Notes: generated by a model not told the origin, from the sequence alone. Numbered from the stretch's first letter, positions 19,054 through 28,960 are shown. The stretch: DNA of 64,000 nt from an uncultured Lachnospiraceae bacterium (GCA_900317555.1 ONHF01000009.1:45545-109544), one strand, 5' to 3'. Numbers and translations: made by a program.

Positions 19054-21570
19054 ATGCGAAGAACACTTATCCGGATTGCGTACGCAGTCGGACTTTTCAT
19101 TCTGACAATTCTATTACTGGAAATCTTTCAGGACAAGGGCGGCTCACAGGTGACGGCAGTAATGGCGGAACCGAAGCTGCCCGTTGTCACAATGCGGACA
19201 TCTTCCGGAGATCTTTACAATGAGCTGCATGGTTATACGCAGCTTCAGAACGCGGGAGCCATGCATCCGCCGCTTTCGATCGCTGGAGAGGACCGGAAAA
19301 TCCGCTTTCAGGTAGATCCCTACGGACAGCATGTCACTGTGCTGCATGTGCAGGTACGCAGCACGACAGGGAGCCGTCTGATCGAGGATACGGAAATCCG
19401 CAGCTACAAGACGGATAAAAACGGAAAGATTTCTGCCGAATTTGTTCCTAAAGATCTTGCACAGGAAAATACCGAGTATATGCTTGTCATCATGCTTTCA
19501 ACGAGAGAGCAGGAGGACATCCGGTATTATACCCGCTACTGGTACGGTGACGAAGGCGATGATACATACGCGGAGGCGGTCGCTTTTGTGGGCCGGCTGC
19601 ATGAGCGGGCGGTTTCCAAGGACGAACAGTTTCTGCGAACCTATATGGAGCCGGAGGATGGCACGGCATCGCAGGATTACGCGGACGTTGATATCAACAG
19701 CAGTCTGTCTCTTGATATGTGGGGCAGCATGGCTGTCAGCGACGCGATCCCGCCGGTTTTCGAGATTGCGGAAACCTCGGATGGAACGTATTCCATCCGA
19801 GGAAGCATTCTGCTTCGTGTTACACCGGAGGACGCGGATCAGAAACCGTTTCTTCTGCACTGCCATGAGTATTACAGAATCAATGAAGGCACAGACCGCT
19901 ATCATCTTCTGGAGTTTCGACGTACTGCCGTGCAGGTGCCTGACCCGCAGAACATGGATCTGCAGAAGGGCCGGATTGAATTGGGTATCGGGGTACCTTC
20001 CCAGGTTGCCCAAAGCGCGGAAAAGAAAGCGCTCGCCTATGTGATGGACGGCCGGCTGTACGGAAATGACAGCGAGAACACGATCTCCTATATTTACGGC
20101 TTCATGGATACAGACAATCCGGATCTGCGCAGTGTCTTTGACGAGCATGATATCCGTATTCTGAAGGTTGAAGATAACGGCGATGTGGAGTTTCTGGTCT
20201 ACGGATACATGAACCGCGGCACGCATGAAGGCCGTGTCGGCGTATCAGATATGTATTACAGCAACCGCTATCACACGATCGAAGAACAGGCATTTATTCC
20301 TTACTATGGATCGTATGAACGGCTGAAAGCCGAAGTTGGAAGCTCCGCTTACCTCAGCAAGAACAACCGGCTGTATATTATGCTTTCCGGAACGCTTTAT
20401 GAGATCAACATCGCGGGGCATTCGACTTCGGTTGTCGAAGACGGCATGCAGGGCGGCAGGAGCGTTACGTCTGACGGCGGACAGATGATTGCGTATCAGA
20501 AAACAGACGGTGACATTGTTTTGATGGACCTTTCGGATCTGGAACGCAGGACAATAAAGACGCCTTCCGGATCCTCTCTTTCCCTGATCGGCTTTTTTGG
20601 AAATGATCTGATTTATGGCATTTCGAGAGATTCGGATGCGGCAAAGGATGTGACCGGCATTACGTACGCCCCGATGTACTGCGTGAAAATTGTGGATCCA
20701 CAGATGAACGAGCTGGAATCCTATCAGCAGGACGGGATCTACATTACCGGATATCAGCTGTCAGGTTCTCTCCTTACGATTCACAGAGCCCGGAAAACGA
20801 GCGGCGCAGATGCTCTGTACGAGACTGCGGAAGATGATCAGATTGTCGATACCGCTAAAAAGGACGAGAGCCTGACAATTCTTGCCAGCGAGAACTCTTC
20901 CGTTTACGGAATCTGGCATTATCTGACGGTATCCGGATTTGACCCGGAGAAACTGCGCTATGTGCAGCCAAAGGAAACCACATATCAGGATTCCAGAGAG
21001 ATAACGGTAGCGGACGGAAAAAACGGAAAAGAAGTACAGGACAGCCGCTGCTACGTCTATAATCTTTACGGACTTGTCAAGGATTACGCGAATGTTTCGG
21101 ACGCGATCGATGCCGCAAAGGAAGCCAAGGGTGTTGTGGTAGACAGTAAGGGACGCGATATCTGGAAAGAGAAGATACCGGACCGGGCGGAAATCGGCAC
21201 GGTCACCCTGCAGCAGGGAGACAATCCGCTGGAAAGCTGTCTTCTGTCCATTCTTTCTTATGAAAAGTCCGGCGCTTCCATCGTCAAAACAGACGGCGCC
21301 GCGGACGCCATCGCCACGCTGGAACAGATAAACGGCGCGGATGTGCTTGATCTGACCGGGTGCAGTCTGGAAGATGTCCTGTACTTTACCGCGAAGGATA
21401 CGCCGGTGCTGGCGCTTCGATCGGACGGAGCCATGCTGATCACAGGATACGGACCATCCAACATTGCTGTACTGGATCCCTCGGGCTCCGGCAAACGGGA
21501 ACTGCTTACCAGAGCGCAGGCAGCGAAAAAATTTGGCAGCGGGACAAGTTATCTCGCATATATAAGGTAA
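19054..21570 (+). CDS. large membrane-anchored extracytoplasmic protein with C-terminal C39-like fold, function unknown
   Basis: 838 residues. An N-terminal anchor helix (about 6-25) is followed by an all-exported body. Residues about 400-600 contain repeated short strands (LYIMLSGTLYEIN, DIVLMDLSDLERR, LIYGISRDSD) that look like beta-propeller blades. The C-terminus (about 723-838) resembles a papain-like C39 domain: an opening cysteine (C729) and a LITGYGPSNIAVLDPSG segment with D808. However, the position expected for the catalytic His is G-A-M, so it is probably not an active protease. AGGA lies ahead of the ATG, 12 bases after atpC, so it is probably cotranscribed with the ATP synthase. 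I cannot assign a function. Confidence 0.6.
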   Translation: MRRTLIRIAYAVGLFILTILLLEIFQDKGGSQVTAVMAEPKLPVVTMRTSSGDLYNELHGYTQLQNAGAMHPPLSIAGEDRKIRFQVDPYGQHVTVLHVQVRSTTGSRLIEDTEIRSYKTDKNGKISAEFVPKDLAQENTEYMLVIMLSTREQEDIRYYTRYWYGDEGDDTYAEAVAFVGRLHERAVSKDEQFLRTYMEPEDGTASQDYADVDINSSLSLDMWGSMAVSDAIPPVFEIAETSDGTYSIRGSILLRVTPEDADQKPFLLHCHEYYRINEGTDRYHLLEFRRTAVQVPDPQNMDLQKGRIELGIGVPSQVAQSAEKKALAYVMDGRLYGNDSENTISYIYGFMDTDNPDLRSVFDEHDIRILKVEDNGDVEFLVYGYMNRGTHEGRVGVSDMYYSNRYHTIEEQAFIPYYGSYERLKAEVGSSAYLSKNNRLYIMLSGTLYEINIAGHSTSVVEDGMQGGRSVTSDGGQMIAYQKTDGDIVLMDLSDLERRTIKTPSGSSLSLIGFFGNDLIYGISRDSDAAKDVTGITYAPMYCVKIVDPQMNELESYQQDGIYITGYQLSGSLLTIHRARKTSGADALYETAEDDQIVDTAKKDESLTILASENSSVYGIWHYLTVSGFDPEKLRYVQPKETTYQDSREITVADGKNGKEVQDSRCYVYNLYGLVKDYANVSDAIDAAKEAKGVVVDSKGRDIWKEKIPDRAEIGTVTLQQGDNPLESCLLSILSYEKSGASIVKTDGAADAIATLEQINGADVLDLTGCSLEDVLYFTAKDTPVLALRSDGAMLITGYGPSNIAVLDPSGSGKRELLTRAQAAKKFGSGTSYLAYIR

Positions 21571-21579
21571 GATGAAAAA

Positions 21580-21626
21580 AAGACTTCCGGCTCCCGGGGA
21601 AACCCGGAGAGCCGGAAGTCTTTTTC
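21580..21626. terminator. bidirectional intrinsic terminator
   Basis: A long hairpin: AGACTTCCGGCT and AGCCGGAAGTCT flank CCGGG/CCCGG around a GAAA-type loop, with A-tract before and T-tract after (21574-21626). It ends the rightward atp transcript and the leftward prs transcript, which converge here. Confidence 0.9.
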
Positions 21627-21656
21627 TTCAGATTGGATTTCATCCAAAGCCAGATA

Positions 21657-22865
21657 TTACTGCTCTGCAGGAATATGCAGGCCGTTGGCCTGATAGCGGC
21701 TGACGATGCTCTGGATTCTGGCGGAAGGATCGAGCAGATCGCTGATCGAGCTGTCGTGATTGAGCGTATCAATAATATAGGCAATATATTTGCTCATGCT
21801 GCAGCTGATATACCAGGGGCGTTCGAGCAGCTCCGGCGTCTGATAAATCAGATTGGTTGTCAGAACGCGGTCAATCAGACCCTTCTTGTAAGCCTCGTCG
21901 AAAGCGGAGAGACCGTTTGTGAAAAGTCCGAAGGTACTGAAGCAGAAGACACGGTTTGCGCCGCGCTTTTTAAGTCCGTCCGCAACTTCGAGCATGGATT
22001 CGCCGGAAGAGATCATATCATCCACGATGATCATATCTTTACCTTCGACCGAAGAGCCGAGGAACTCATGCGCGATGATCGGATTATGACCGTCTACAAC
22101 GGTCGTATAATCTCTTCTCTTGTAAAACATACCCATATCCAGGCCGAGGACATTGGCAATGTAGACGGCACGCTTCATGCCGCCCTCGTCGGGGCTGATG
22201 ACCATCATATGCTTCGCGTCGAGATTCAGACCGTCGACATGGCGGAGCAGTCCCTTAACGAACTGATAAGCGGGCTGGATTGTGTCGAAGCCGGAAAGCG
22301 GAATGGCATTCATCACGCGGGGATCATGCGCGTCGAAGGTGATGATGTTGTCGACACCCATTTTCACAAGCTCCTGCAGAGCGATCGCGCAGTCCAGAGA
22401 CTCCCGCATGGAACGCTTGTGCTGTCTTCCTTCATACAGGTATGGCATGATAACGGTGATGCGTCTTGCCTTGCCGCCGATCGCGGCGATGACACGCTTG
22501 AGGTTCTGATAATGATCGTCCGGAGACATGTGGTTCATCTGGCCGAACATCTTATAGGTTTCACTGTAATTGACGACATCAACGAGAAGATAGAGGTCCA
22601 TGCCGCGCACGGAACTCTTCATAACGCCCTTGCCTTCACCGGTTCCGAAACGCGGCAGGTCGCAGTCCACGACATACGTCGGTCTCTGATATCCGGCAAA
22701 CGCGAGGCTGTTCTTGTGCTCGCTTTCCCTCTCGGCGCGCCACTGGGTCAGATAATAGTCAATTTCCTTCCCGATATTTTCGCAGCCTTTCAGAGGGATG
22801 AGTCCCAATGAACCTACCGGTATAGATTCCAGATTCCTTTTGTCATGCCTTCTTATTGGTTCCAT
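21657..22865 (-). CDS. prs: ribose-phosphate pyrophosphokinase, long divergent form
   Basis: Makes PRPP from ribose 5-phosphate and ATP. 402 residues, against about 310-320 for standard Prs. Family features: an N-terminal PRPP synthetase-type fold, the ATP-loop equivalent MPYLYEGRQHKR, the metal/ATP motif ITFDAHDPRV, and the PRPP loop IIVDDMISSGES in place of the usual VDDMIDTAGT. The extra length is mainly an N-terminal extension and C-terminal tail. The start overlaps the end of dnaI by 13 bases, so the gene sits in an operon with primosome genes. Assignment to the Prs family is firm; the changed loop leaves the exact kinetics open. Confidence 0.85.
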   Translation of the reverse strand: MEPIRRHDKRNLESIPVGSLGLIPLKGCENIGKEIDYYLTQWRAERESEHKNSLAFAGYQRPTYVVDCDLPRFGTGEGKGVMKSSVRGMDLYLLVDVVNYSETYKMFGQMNHMSPDDHYQNLKRVIAAIGGKARRITVIMPYLYEGRQHKRSMRESLDCAIALQELVKMGVDNIITFDAHDPRVMNAIPLSGFDTIQPAYQFVKGLLRHVDGLNLDAKHMMVISPDEGGMKRAVYIANVLGLDMGMFYKRRDYTTVVDGHNPIIAHEFLGSSVEGKDMIIVDDMISSGESMLEVADGLKKRGANRVFCFSTFGLFTNGLSAFDEAYKKGLIDRVLTTNLIYQTPELLERPWYISCSMSKYIAYIIDTLNHDSSISDLLDPSARIQSIVSRYQANGLHIPAEQ

Positions 22866-23833
22866 TTCTTCCTCGCTTTCTTTTTCATCCTGATGTCAGG
22901 CCCTTCCAGCTTGCAGATAATATAATCGCTGATAATTCTGGAATAAATACGGTCCGAATAACGATCACGCAGATCCCGAAGGTCGAGATTTGTCGAAATG
23001 ATCGTGGATTTCCTTGCCAGGTGCCGGAGATTCAAAAGCTCGAAGAAGCGGGACTGCGTAAACGCGTTCGTCAGCTCCGTGCCCAGATCGTCGATGATCA
23101 GAAGATCACAGTCTGTAAGATCCCTGCGGAGTTCTTCATAGCCTTCCCTGTCCCTGTTGCCAAAGATGTAACCCGACAGCGTCTCAAAAAGATTTGTGGC
23201 GCTGAAATACAGAATAAAATGTCCCCTTTCAATCAGTTCCTTTGCCGTGCAGATGGAAAGAAACGATTTTCCCGTTCCGACTGTACCATAGAAATACAGA
23301 TTTTCATAGTCTTTATCAAAAGTATCAATGAAATGGCGGCAGATCCCCACCGCGCCACGGAAACGTTCCAGCGCCTCGCCTTCATAGTAGTCGAAAGACA
23401 GAAGACCGAAGTTGTTTTCCCGGAAAAGTTCACGCAGATGAGACTGGTCATATAAAACAGCGATTTCGCGCTCCCGCAGGCAATGGCATTTTACACCGTC
23501 AATATAACCGGTATCCTTGCAGTCGCTGCAGTCATACTGCATTTCCAGATAATCGGCAGGAAAGCCGTTTTCCGTAAGGAGACGGCGCTTTTTCTCTGCA
23601 ACCTTAAGGAGCTGCTCCTGAAGAGAGAGCTCGCCCGGCAGTTTCTTTCTGCCCGAGAGGCGTTCGTCCAGCTCCCGCATCGAAAGGACAGGCACCTGTT
23701 CATCAAGTGCCTTGTACGCGGGAATTTTCCGGTACACAAGAGCGCGGCGCTGCTCCCGTTCATTATAATGAACGGTGCGGCGCTGCCCGTACTCTGCCAT
23801 TATTTTTTTATACTGTTCACTGCTCAGCGGCAA
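22853..23833 (-). CDS. dnaI: DnaI/DnaC-type helicase loader ATPase
   Basis: AAA+ protein that loads the replicative helicase at origins and restart sites. 326 residues. The N-terminal zinc-binding motif has C102, C105, C116 and C118. The P-loop is G183-T-V-G-T-G-K189-S190, Walker B is LLIIDDLG and sensor 1 is STIISTNLD. It follows dnaD by 29 bases, as loaders often pair with DnaD/DnaB proteins in Firmicutes. Confidence 0.9.
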   Translation of the reverse strand: MPLSSEQYKKIMAEYGQRRTVHYNEREQRRALVYRKIPAYKALDEQVPVLSMRELDERLSGRKKLPGELSLQEQLLKVAEKKRRLLTENGFPADYLEMQYDCSDCKDTGYIDGVKCHCLREREIAVLYDQSHLRELFRENNFGLLSFDYYEGEALERFRGAVGICRHFIDTFDKDYENLYFYGTVGTGKSFLSICTAKELIERGHFILYFSATNLFETLSGYIFGNRDREGYEELRRDLTDCDLLIIDDLGTELTNAFTQSRFFELLNLRHLARKSTIISTNLDLRDLRDRYSDRIYSRIISDYIICKLEGPDIRMKKKARKKWNQ

Positions 23834-23862
23834 AACATCTACCTCGGAAGGAATATCAAAGA

Positions 23863-24666
23863 TCAGTTATCGAGAATTGAAGACTCGTCAAAATCATAAT
23901 CGTCGCGGCGTGCGAAACGGTTGAAATCACTCTTTGAACCGAGCTGCCGTGCCGTACCGCGCTCGCGCTTTTTGCGGCTTGCATCCGCCTCTTCCTGCTG
24001 CGCGTCCCTGACAGTTGTAATGCCCTTTTCCGCCCAGCTTACCGCTACCTTCTCAATATAGCGGAAGTCGCGCTTACCGCGGCCGACGCAGTACTGGATC
24101 AGATAATCAATCAGATCAAACGAGAAGTGCAGGTTGTCGGAGATATAGCAGAGGGATTCGAGCTCCCTGACGGAAAGTGTTTTGCCGATATACTTTTCCG
24201 CAAGGTATACGAGAGCCTGATTATCTTCCTCTTTGCCGAACGCCTCGATTGCCTCTTTGGAAAGGCGTGCTCTTTCCGCGGGCTTTTTCTCCTGCGTATC
24301 GGAAAGGAGCGGCTCAATCGAAACAACGCGGCCCGCATCATCGGTCTCAGGATCCCGTACAATGACCCTGGGTTTGATTTCGCACAGATGAATACTGACG
24401 AGACGGCCAGCGCGGTCGCACTGGAGTGAGAGAAGGCCGCTCTTTTCCCAGAATTTGAGCGCGCGCAGAATCTCCTTCTGCGGGTGGCCGAACTGTTCCG
24501 CCATATCGCTGATGCTGGCTGCGCGTCCGGCGCTCATCATGCGGACAAGGTACAGATATACCTTGATCTGGCAGTCGCTTGCGTCCAGCATATATTCATC
24601 GATAAAAAGATTCGAAATAACCGTGGAATCCGAATCAAGGTCGCTCAAAATCGTAAATACTCCCAT
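23863..24666 (-). CDS. dnaD: DnaD/DnaB-family primosome protein
   Basis: 267 residues. The N-terminal winged helix (LDASDCQIKVYLYLVRMMSAG, GHPQKEILRALKFWEKSGLL) and C-terminal DnaB_2 domain (FSFDLIDYLIQYCVGRGKRDFRYIEKVAVSWAEKGI) are typical of proteins that remodel origin DNA and recruit DnaI. ATG 24666 has GGAAG 9 bases upstream; an in-frame TTG at 24675 with AAGGA is the alternative. It lies just downstream of a DnaA-box cluster (24833-24936). Confidence 0.85.
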   Translation of the reverse strand: MGVFTILSDLDSDSTVISNLFIDEYMLDASDCQIKVYLYLVRMMSAGRAASISDMAEQFGHPQKEILRALKFWEKSGLLSLQCDRAGRLVSIHLCEIKPRVIVRDPETDDAGRVVSIEPLLSDTQEKKPAERARLSKEAIEAFGKEEDNQALVYLAEKYIGKTLSVRELESLCYISDNLHFSFDLIDYLIQYCVGRGKRDFRYIEKVAVSWAEKGITTVRDAQQEEADASRKKRERGTARQLGSKSDFNRFARRDDYDFDESSILDN

Positions 24667-24745
24667 GACAGCCAACTTCCGCTTTCCTTACGTATTTGTT
24701 CTGTTGCAAAAGGCCTTACCGGCCGTTTTTTGTGGAACAAACCGA

Positions 24746-24774
24746 AGTATAGCATGCGCTGTTTTTTGCGGAAA
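24746..24774 (-). promoter_or_regulatory. probable promoter of dnaD-dnaI-prs
   Basis: On the minus strand TTTCCG (24769-24774), a 17-base spacer and TATACT (24746-24751). In the leader just after it GGCC-GGTAA-GGCC followed by TTTT (about 24711-24725) forms a small hairpin that may attenuate or protect the transcript. Confidence 0.5.
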
Positions 24775-24832
24775 TGGTAAAACTCAACAGAAAAAAACGC
24801 CGCTCCCGCAGCCCCCGTCCCGCGGGAAAAAA

Positions 24833-24936
24833 TGTGGAAAATGTCTAATATGTGGATAACCCTCGTTCAGCTATCAAAGTCGGGAGCGGTTATCCACACA
24901 GGTGGAAACACTGCAGTTTGTGAATAGTGTGGATAA
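24833..24936. promoter_or_regulatory. cluster of DnaA boxes
   Basis: Three perfect copies of TTATCCACA or its complement lie at 24851-24859 (complement), 24890-24898 (direct) and 24928-24936 (complement), with a one-mismatch copy TGTGGAAAA at 24833-24841. Perfect boxes start 38-39 bases apart. The cluster lies between the murC stop and the dnaD promoter, which suggests control of the helicase-loader operon by DnaA or a DnaA-titration site. Confidence 0.8.
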
Positions 24937-24952
24937 GCTCCGGAGCAAAACG

Positions 24953-26344
24953 TCAGGAAAGCAGATCTGCCGCGATCTCATTGACATTTCCGGCGCCCAT
25001 GGTTATCAACACGTCACCCTTTTGGCAATTTTTACGGACAAAATTTTCGATCTCGGTAAAAGAGGGAAGATAATACGTCTCCTGATGTCCGAGCGCCCGG
25101 ATCTTTTCCGCGAGCGTTCCGGAGCTGATGCCCAGCGTGTCCGTCTCTCTGGCGGCATAAATATCCGCGAGAATTACAACGTCGGCAAGGCAGAGCGCCT
25201 TTGCGAAATCATCCAGCAGCGCTTTTGTACGCGTGTAAGTATGCGGCTGGAAAATGCAGTAGATTTTCCGGTGCGGCATATGGGACGCCGCGGTGAGCGT
25301 TGCTTCAATTTCTGTCGGGTGATGCGCGTAATCGTCAATGATCGTGACGCCGTTCCAGTCACCTTTATACTCGAAGCGTCTGTCCGTGCCTTCAAAACTA
25401 AAAAGCGCCGCTCCCGCGACAGTTCTGTCAACATGAAGAACATCGGACGCGGCAAGCGCGGCAAGCGAGTTGTATACGTTGTGCTCACCGGGAACGCGGA
25501 GCGAGATCTCCTGCTTTCTGACAGCGCCGTCCTCTTTGCTGCAGGCGGTGTACGACGGGTGCGCGTATTCATCATAGCGGATATCGAGAGGGTAGTAATC
25601 GCTTTTCTCCGGGTCGCTGCCGTAATAGACGACGCGGCAGGCAAGGCCGGCCGTGATTTCCTGCACATCCGGAATATCCGAATTGATGATGAGCGTCCCG
25701 TCTTCGGGAATCAGCTGCGCGAAGCGGCGGAAAGAACGACGGATGTCGGAAAGATCCTTGAAGAAATCCAGATGGTCCGCGTCTACGTCGAGGATGATGC
25801 CGATCTTCGGATACAGAGACAGAAAGCTGTTGGTATACTCGCAGGCTTCGGCGACAAAGTACGGGGAATGCCCGACACGGACCTGCCCGCCGATGCTCTT
25901 CAACATGCCGCCGACCGAAATCGTCGGATCGTCATCCGAATGCAGCAGGATTTCGGAGATCATGGAGGTCGTTGTTGTTTTGCCGTGGGTGCCGGCGATG
26001 GCGACAGGCACCGGATAATTGCGCATGATTTCGCCGAGAAGCTGTGCCCTCGTCAGATGGTTCAGACCAAGCTTCATGGTCTTTACGTATTCGGGATTGT
26101 CCGGATGAATGGCCGCCGTGAAAACAACGAGGTCCAGATCCTCTGTAATATTCTCTTCTTTCTGGCCGTACGCGACCGGAATTCCTTTTGCCTCGAGCCT
26201 CCTTGTTACAGCGGAGGGCGCTCTGTCCGAACCCGAAACTTCAAAGCCCCGGCTCTTTAAAATCTCTGCCAGTCCGCTCATGGAAATGCCGCCGATACCG
26301 CAGAAAAATACCTTCACTGGTTTATTGAAATCGATCTGATACAT
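24953..26344 (-). CDS. murC: UDP-N-acetylmuramate--L-alanine ligase
   Basis: Adds L-alanine to UDP-MurNAc, the first peptide step of peptidoglycan synthesis, in the cytoplasm. 463 residues. N-terminal UDP-binding FFCGIGGISMSGLAEIL, the P-loop G118-T-H-G-K122-T, the HPTEI motif in DDYAHHPTEIEATL and the C-terminal domain are intact. ATG 26344 follows AAGGAAGGAA; an in-frame start 26 codons upstream would overlap the promoter. Confidence 0.97.
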   Translation of the reverse strand: MYQIDFNKPVKVFFCGIGGISMSGLAEILKSRGFEVSGSDRAPSAVTRRLEAKGIPVAYGQKEENITEDLDLVVFTAAIHPDNPEYVKTMKLGLNHLTRAQLLGEIMRNYPVPVAIAGTHGKTTTTSMISEILLHSDDDPTISVGGMLKSIGGQVRVGHSPYFVAEACEYTNSFLSLYPKIGIILDVDADHLDFFKDLSDIRRSFRRFAQLIPEDGTLIINSDIPDVQEITAGLACRVVYYGSDPEKSDYYPLDIRYDEYAHPSYTACSKEDGAVRKQEISLRVPGEHNVYNSLAALAASDVLHVDRTVAGAALFSFEGTDRRFEYKGDWNGVTIIDDYAHHPTEIEATLTAASHMPHRKIYCIFQPHTYTRTKALLDDFAKALCLADVVILADIYAARETDTLGISSGTLAEKIRALGHQETYYLPSFTEIENFVRKNCQKGDVLITMGAGNVNEIAADLLS

Positions 26345-26383
26345 GCGATGTTCCTTCCTTAAATATGCATATTTCCCTAGTAG

Positions 26384-26411
26384 ATTATACCTTGTTTTGC
26401 GCAAAAACCAA
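26384..26411 (-). promoter_or_regulatory. promoter of murC
   Basis: Minus strand TTGGTT (26406-26411), a 16-base spacer and consensus TATAAT (26384-26389), about 40 bases before the ATG. It runs back to back with the glgC promoter. Confidence 0.6.
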
Positions 26412-26445
26412 TATACCCCCAAATGTTCCTTTTAATCCATGCGTG

Positions 26446-26454
26446 TGATATAAT
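26446..26454 (+). promoter_or_regulatory. extended -10 promoter of glgC-glgD
   Basis: TGATATAAT is an extended -10 (TG one base before TATAAT). The -35 is weak (TTCCTT, 26426-26431). It lies 87 bases before the glgC start, with no obvious structure in between. Confidence 0.55.
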
Positions 26455-26540
26455 TTTTATATAAAAATCATATCTGAGACCTGTCTGATACGATTTGGGG
26501 GAAATTTCCGAAAAACTATGATTTTGAGGTGAAGGAAGCT

Positions 26541-27815
26541 ATGGTCAAAAAGGAAATGATTGCTATGCTTCTGGCCGGCGGACGGGGCAGCCGTCTGGGA
26601 ATTCTGACTTCCAGAATGGCCAAACCGGCAGTCCCTTTCGGCGGGAAATACAGGATCATCGATTTTCCGCTGAGCAACTGCATCAACTCCGGCGTGGATA
26701 CGGTCGGTGTCCTGACACAGTATATGCCGCTGCGGCTGAATACGCATATCGGCATCGGTATTCCGTGGGATCTGGACAAGCTGGTCGGCGGTGTTTCGGT
26801 CCTTCCGCCTTATGAGAAGATCGAAGGCACGGAGTGGTATACCGGCACGGCCAATGCGATCTATCAGAACATGAGTTATATGGAGAGTTATAACCCGGAT
26901 TATGTTCTGATCCTGTCCGGTGATCATATCTACAAGATGGATTATGAGTCCATGCTGGATTTTCATAAGGAAAATCACGCGGATGTCACAATTGCCGTCA
27001 TGCCGGTTCCGATGGAGGAAGCGAAGCGCTTCGGCATCATGATTACGGATGCTGACAAACGGATTACCGATTTTGAAGAGAAGCCGGAGCATCCGCGCAG
27101 CAACCTGGCCTCGATGGGAATTTATATTTTCTCGTGGAAGGCTTTCAAGGAAGCGCTCGAGACAAATAAATCGACCCCCGGTCTTGACTTCGGCAAGCAT
27201 ATCATTCCATACTGCCGGGATCAGGGCGAGCGTCTGTTCGCCTATGAATTCAACGGATACTGGAAGGATGTAGGCACGCTGACTTCCTACTGGGAAGCCA
27301 ATATGCAGCTGATCGATATCGTCCCGGAGTTCAATCTGTACGAGGAATACTGGAAGATCTACACGAACGTGGAGTCGCTGCCGCCACAGTATTATGGTAA
27401 AAACAGTGCGGTCGAACGCTCGATCGTCGGAGAAGGTTCCGAGATTTTCGGTAAGGTATACAATTCCGTGATCGGATGCAATGTGGTAATCGGTGAAGAT
27501 ACCGTAGTGCGTGATTCGATTGTCATGAACGGCGCCGTGATTGACAGGGGCTCCTCGATCAGCAAGACGATTATCGCAGAGAATGCCCATGTCGGCGCGC
27601 ATGTGACGACCGGCGCCTTTGATTCTGCGCCGAACGAAACAGATCCCTCCATTTACAGGGACGATCTTGTCGTTATTGCGGACAGCGCATTTATTCCGGA
27701 GCATGTCACGATCGGAAAGAATGTCATGATAGCCGGAAAGACGGTTCCTGAAGACTATGAAGGCGGCGTCCTTGCAAGCGGCAGGTCGCTGAACAGGGAA
27801 GGGGGAGCGTCATGA
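26541..27815 (+). CDS. glgC: glucose-1-phosphate adenylyltransferase catalytic subunit
   Basis: Makes ADP-glucose for glycogen synthesis. 424 residues. The nucleotidyltransferase N-terminus [12 protein letters not shown], substrate motifs [18 protein letters not shown] and FEEKPEHP, and a left-handed beta-helix C-terminus are all present. ATG 26541 has GAAGGA upstream; GTG 26529 is less likely. It is coupled to glgD by an ATGA overlap. No glycogen synthase gene (glgA) is in the window, but glycogen phosphorylase is at 43500. Confidence 0.95.
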   Translation: MVKKEMIAMLLAGGRGSRLGILTSRMAKPAVPFGGKYRIIDFPLSNCINSGVDTVGVLTQYMPLRLNTHIGIGIPWDLDKLVGGVSVLPPYEKIEGTEWYTGTANAIYQNMSYMESYNPDYVLILSGDHIYKMDYESMLDFHKENHADVTIAVMPVPMEEAKRFGIMITDADKRITDFEEKPEHPRSNLASMGIYIFSWKAFKEALETNKSTPGLDFGKHIIPYCRDQGERLFAYEFNGYWKDVGTLTSYWEANMQLIDIVPEFNLYEEYWKIYTNVESLPPQYYGKNSAVERSIVGEGSEIFGKVYNSVIGCNVVIGEDTVVRDSIVMNGAVIDRGSSISKTIIAENAHVGAHVTTGAFDSAPNETDPSIYRDDLVVIADSAFIPEHVTIGKNVMIAGKTVPEDYEGGVLASGRSLNREGGAS

Positions 27816-28936
27816 GAGCGATTGGAATTATTCTTGCCGGCGGCAGAAGCAACCGGATGAGAGAGCTCTCCCGCAAGAGAGCCGTATGCGCGATGCCTGT
27901 GGCAGGCAGCTACCAGAGCATTGACTTCGCGCTCAGCAGTATGGAGTATTCGAGGATTCAGAAAGTCGCTGTTTTGACGCAGTTCAATTCCAGAAGCCTC
28001 AACGAGCATTTAAGCTCATCCAAGTGGTGGGATTTCGGACGCAAGCAGGGCGGCATGTTCCTGTTCACGCCGTCCTTTACCAACGAGAACAGCAGCTGGT
28101 ACAGGGGGACCGCGGACGCAATCGCGCAAAACATCAGCTTCCTGAAGAACTCACATGAACCGTATGTAGTTATTGCATCCGGCGACTGTGTGTATAAAAT
28201 GGATTATAATCAGGTCCTCGAATATCACGTGGCCAAGCGGGCGGATATCACGGTTGTATGCAAGGATATGCCGGCGGACGCCAATGTGGAACGTTACGGC
28301 ACGGTTGTCACCGACGCGGACGGGAGAATTACCGGTTTTGAAGAAAAGCCGATCATCGCGCATTCCAATACGATTTCCTGCGGCATCTATGTCATCAGAA
28401 GGCGCCAGCTCATTGAGCTTCTGGAACGCTGCGAGGAAGAGGGCCGGTTCGATTTTGTACAGGATATTCTGATCCGTTACAAGGATGTGAAGCGGATCTG
28501 CGCGTACCGGATGGACAGCTACTGGAGCAACATCGCTTCGGTCGATGATTACTTCCGTACCAACATGGATTTTCTGAAGCCGGAAGTCCGGGATTACTTC
28601 TTCCGGCAGTATCCGGAAATTCATTCCAAGGTAGCGGATCTGCCGCCGGCGAAATTCAATGTGCATGTCAGCGTGCGCAACAGCCTGCTTTCGAGCGGCT
28701 GCATTATTAACGGCACGGTTGATGACTGCGTCCTGTTCCAGAAAGTTTATGTCGGCAGCAACTGCGTCATCCGTAATTCTCTGATTCTGAATGACGTCTA
28801 TATCGGAGACAACACGTACATCGAGAACTGTATTGTGGAGTCGGACAGTACGATTCCGTCAAATTCGTATTATAAAGGGGAAAACGGCATCCGGATCATC
28901 GCCGAAGAGAAGGGCGAACGCTACAGCCGGATGTAG
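27812..28936 (+). CDS. glgD: GlgD subunit of ADP-glucose pyrophosphorylase
   Basis: Paralogue of GlgC, 374 residues, that forms a mixed complex with it in Firmicutes. The N-terminal loop reads [18 protein letters not shown], lacking the canonical GGxGxRL spacing, and DCVYKMD replaces the GDHIYKMD metal site context, so it is probably regulatory or weakly active. The C-terminal hexapeptide-type strands are conserved ([13 protein letters not shown]). Confidence 0.93.
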   Translation: MRAIGIILAGGRSNRMRELSRKRAVCAMPVAGSYQSIDFALSSMEYSRIQKVAVLTQFNSRSLNEHLSSSKWWDFGRKQGGMFLFTPSFTNENSSWYRGTADAIAQNISFLKNSHEPYVVIASGDCVYKMDYNQVLEYHVAKRADITVVCKDMPADANVERYGTVVTDADGRITGFEEKPIIAHSNTISCGIYVIRRRQLIELLERCEEEGRFDFVQDILIRYKDVKRICAYRMDSYWSNIASVDDYFRTNMDFLKPEVRDYFFRQYPEIHSKVADLPPAKFNVHVSVRNSLLSSGCIINGTVDDCVLFQKVYVGSNCVIRNSLILNDVYIGDNTYIENCIVESDSTIPSNSYYKGENGIRIIAEEKGERYSRM

Positions 28937-28960
28937 CGGATCAAAGAAAGAAGGCCGTTT

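Noticed and set aside
24833-24936. Chromosome replication origin
   Set aside because: Only three to four boxes, no AT-rich unwinding element and no dnaA or dnaN nearby; a regulatory or titration cluster fits better.
24902-26260. Rightward 452-codon open frame covering the DnaA boxes
   Set aside because: Antisense shadow of murC; no ribosome site and no family match.
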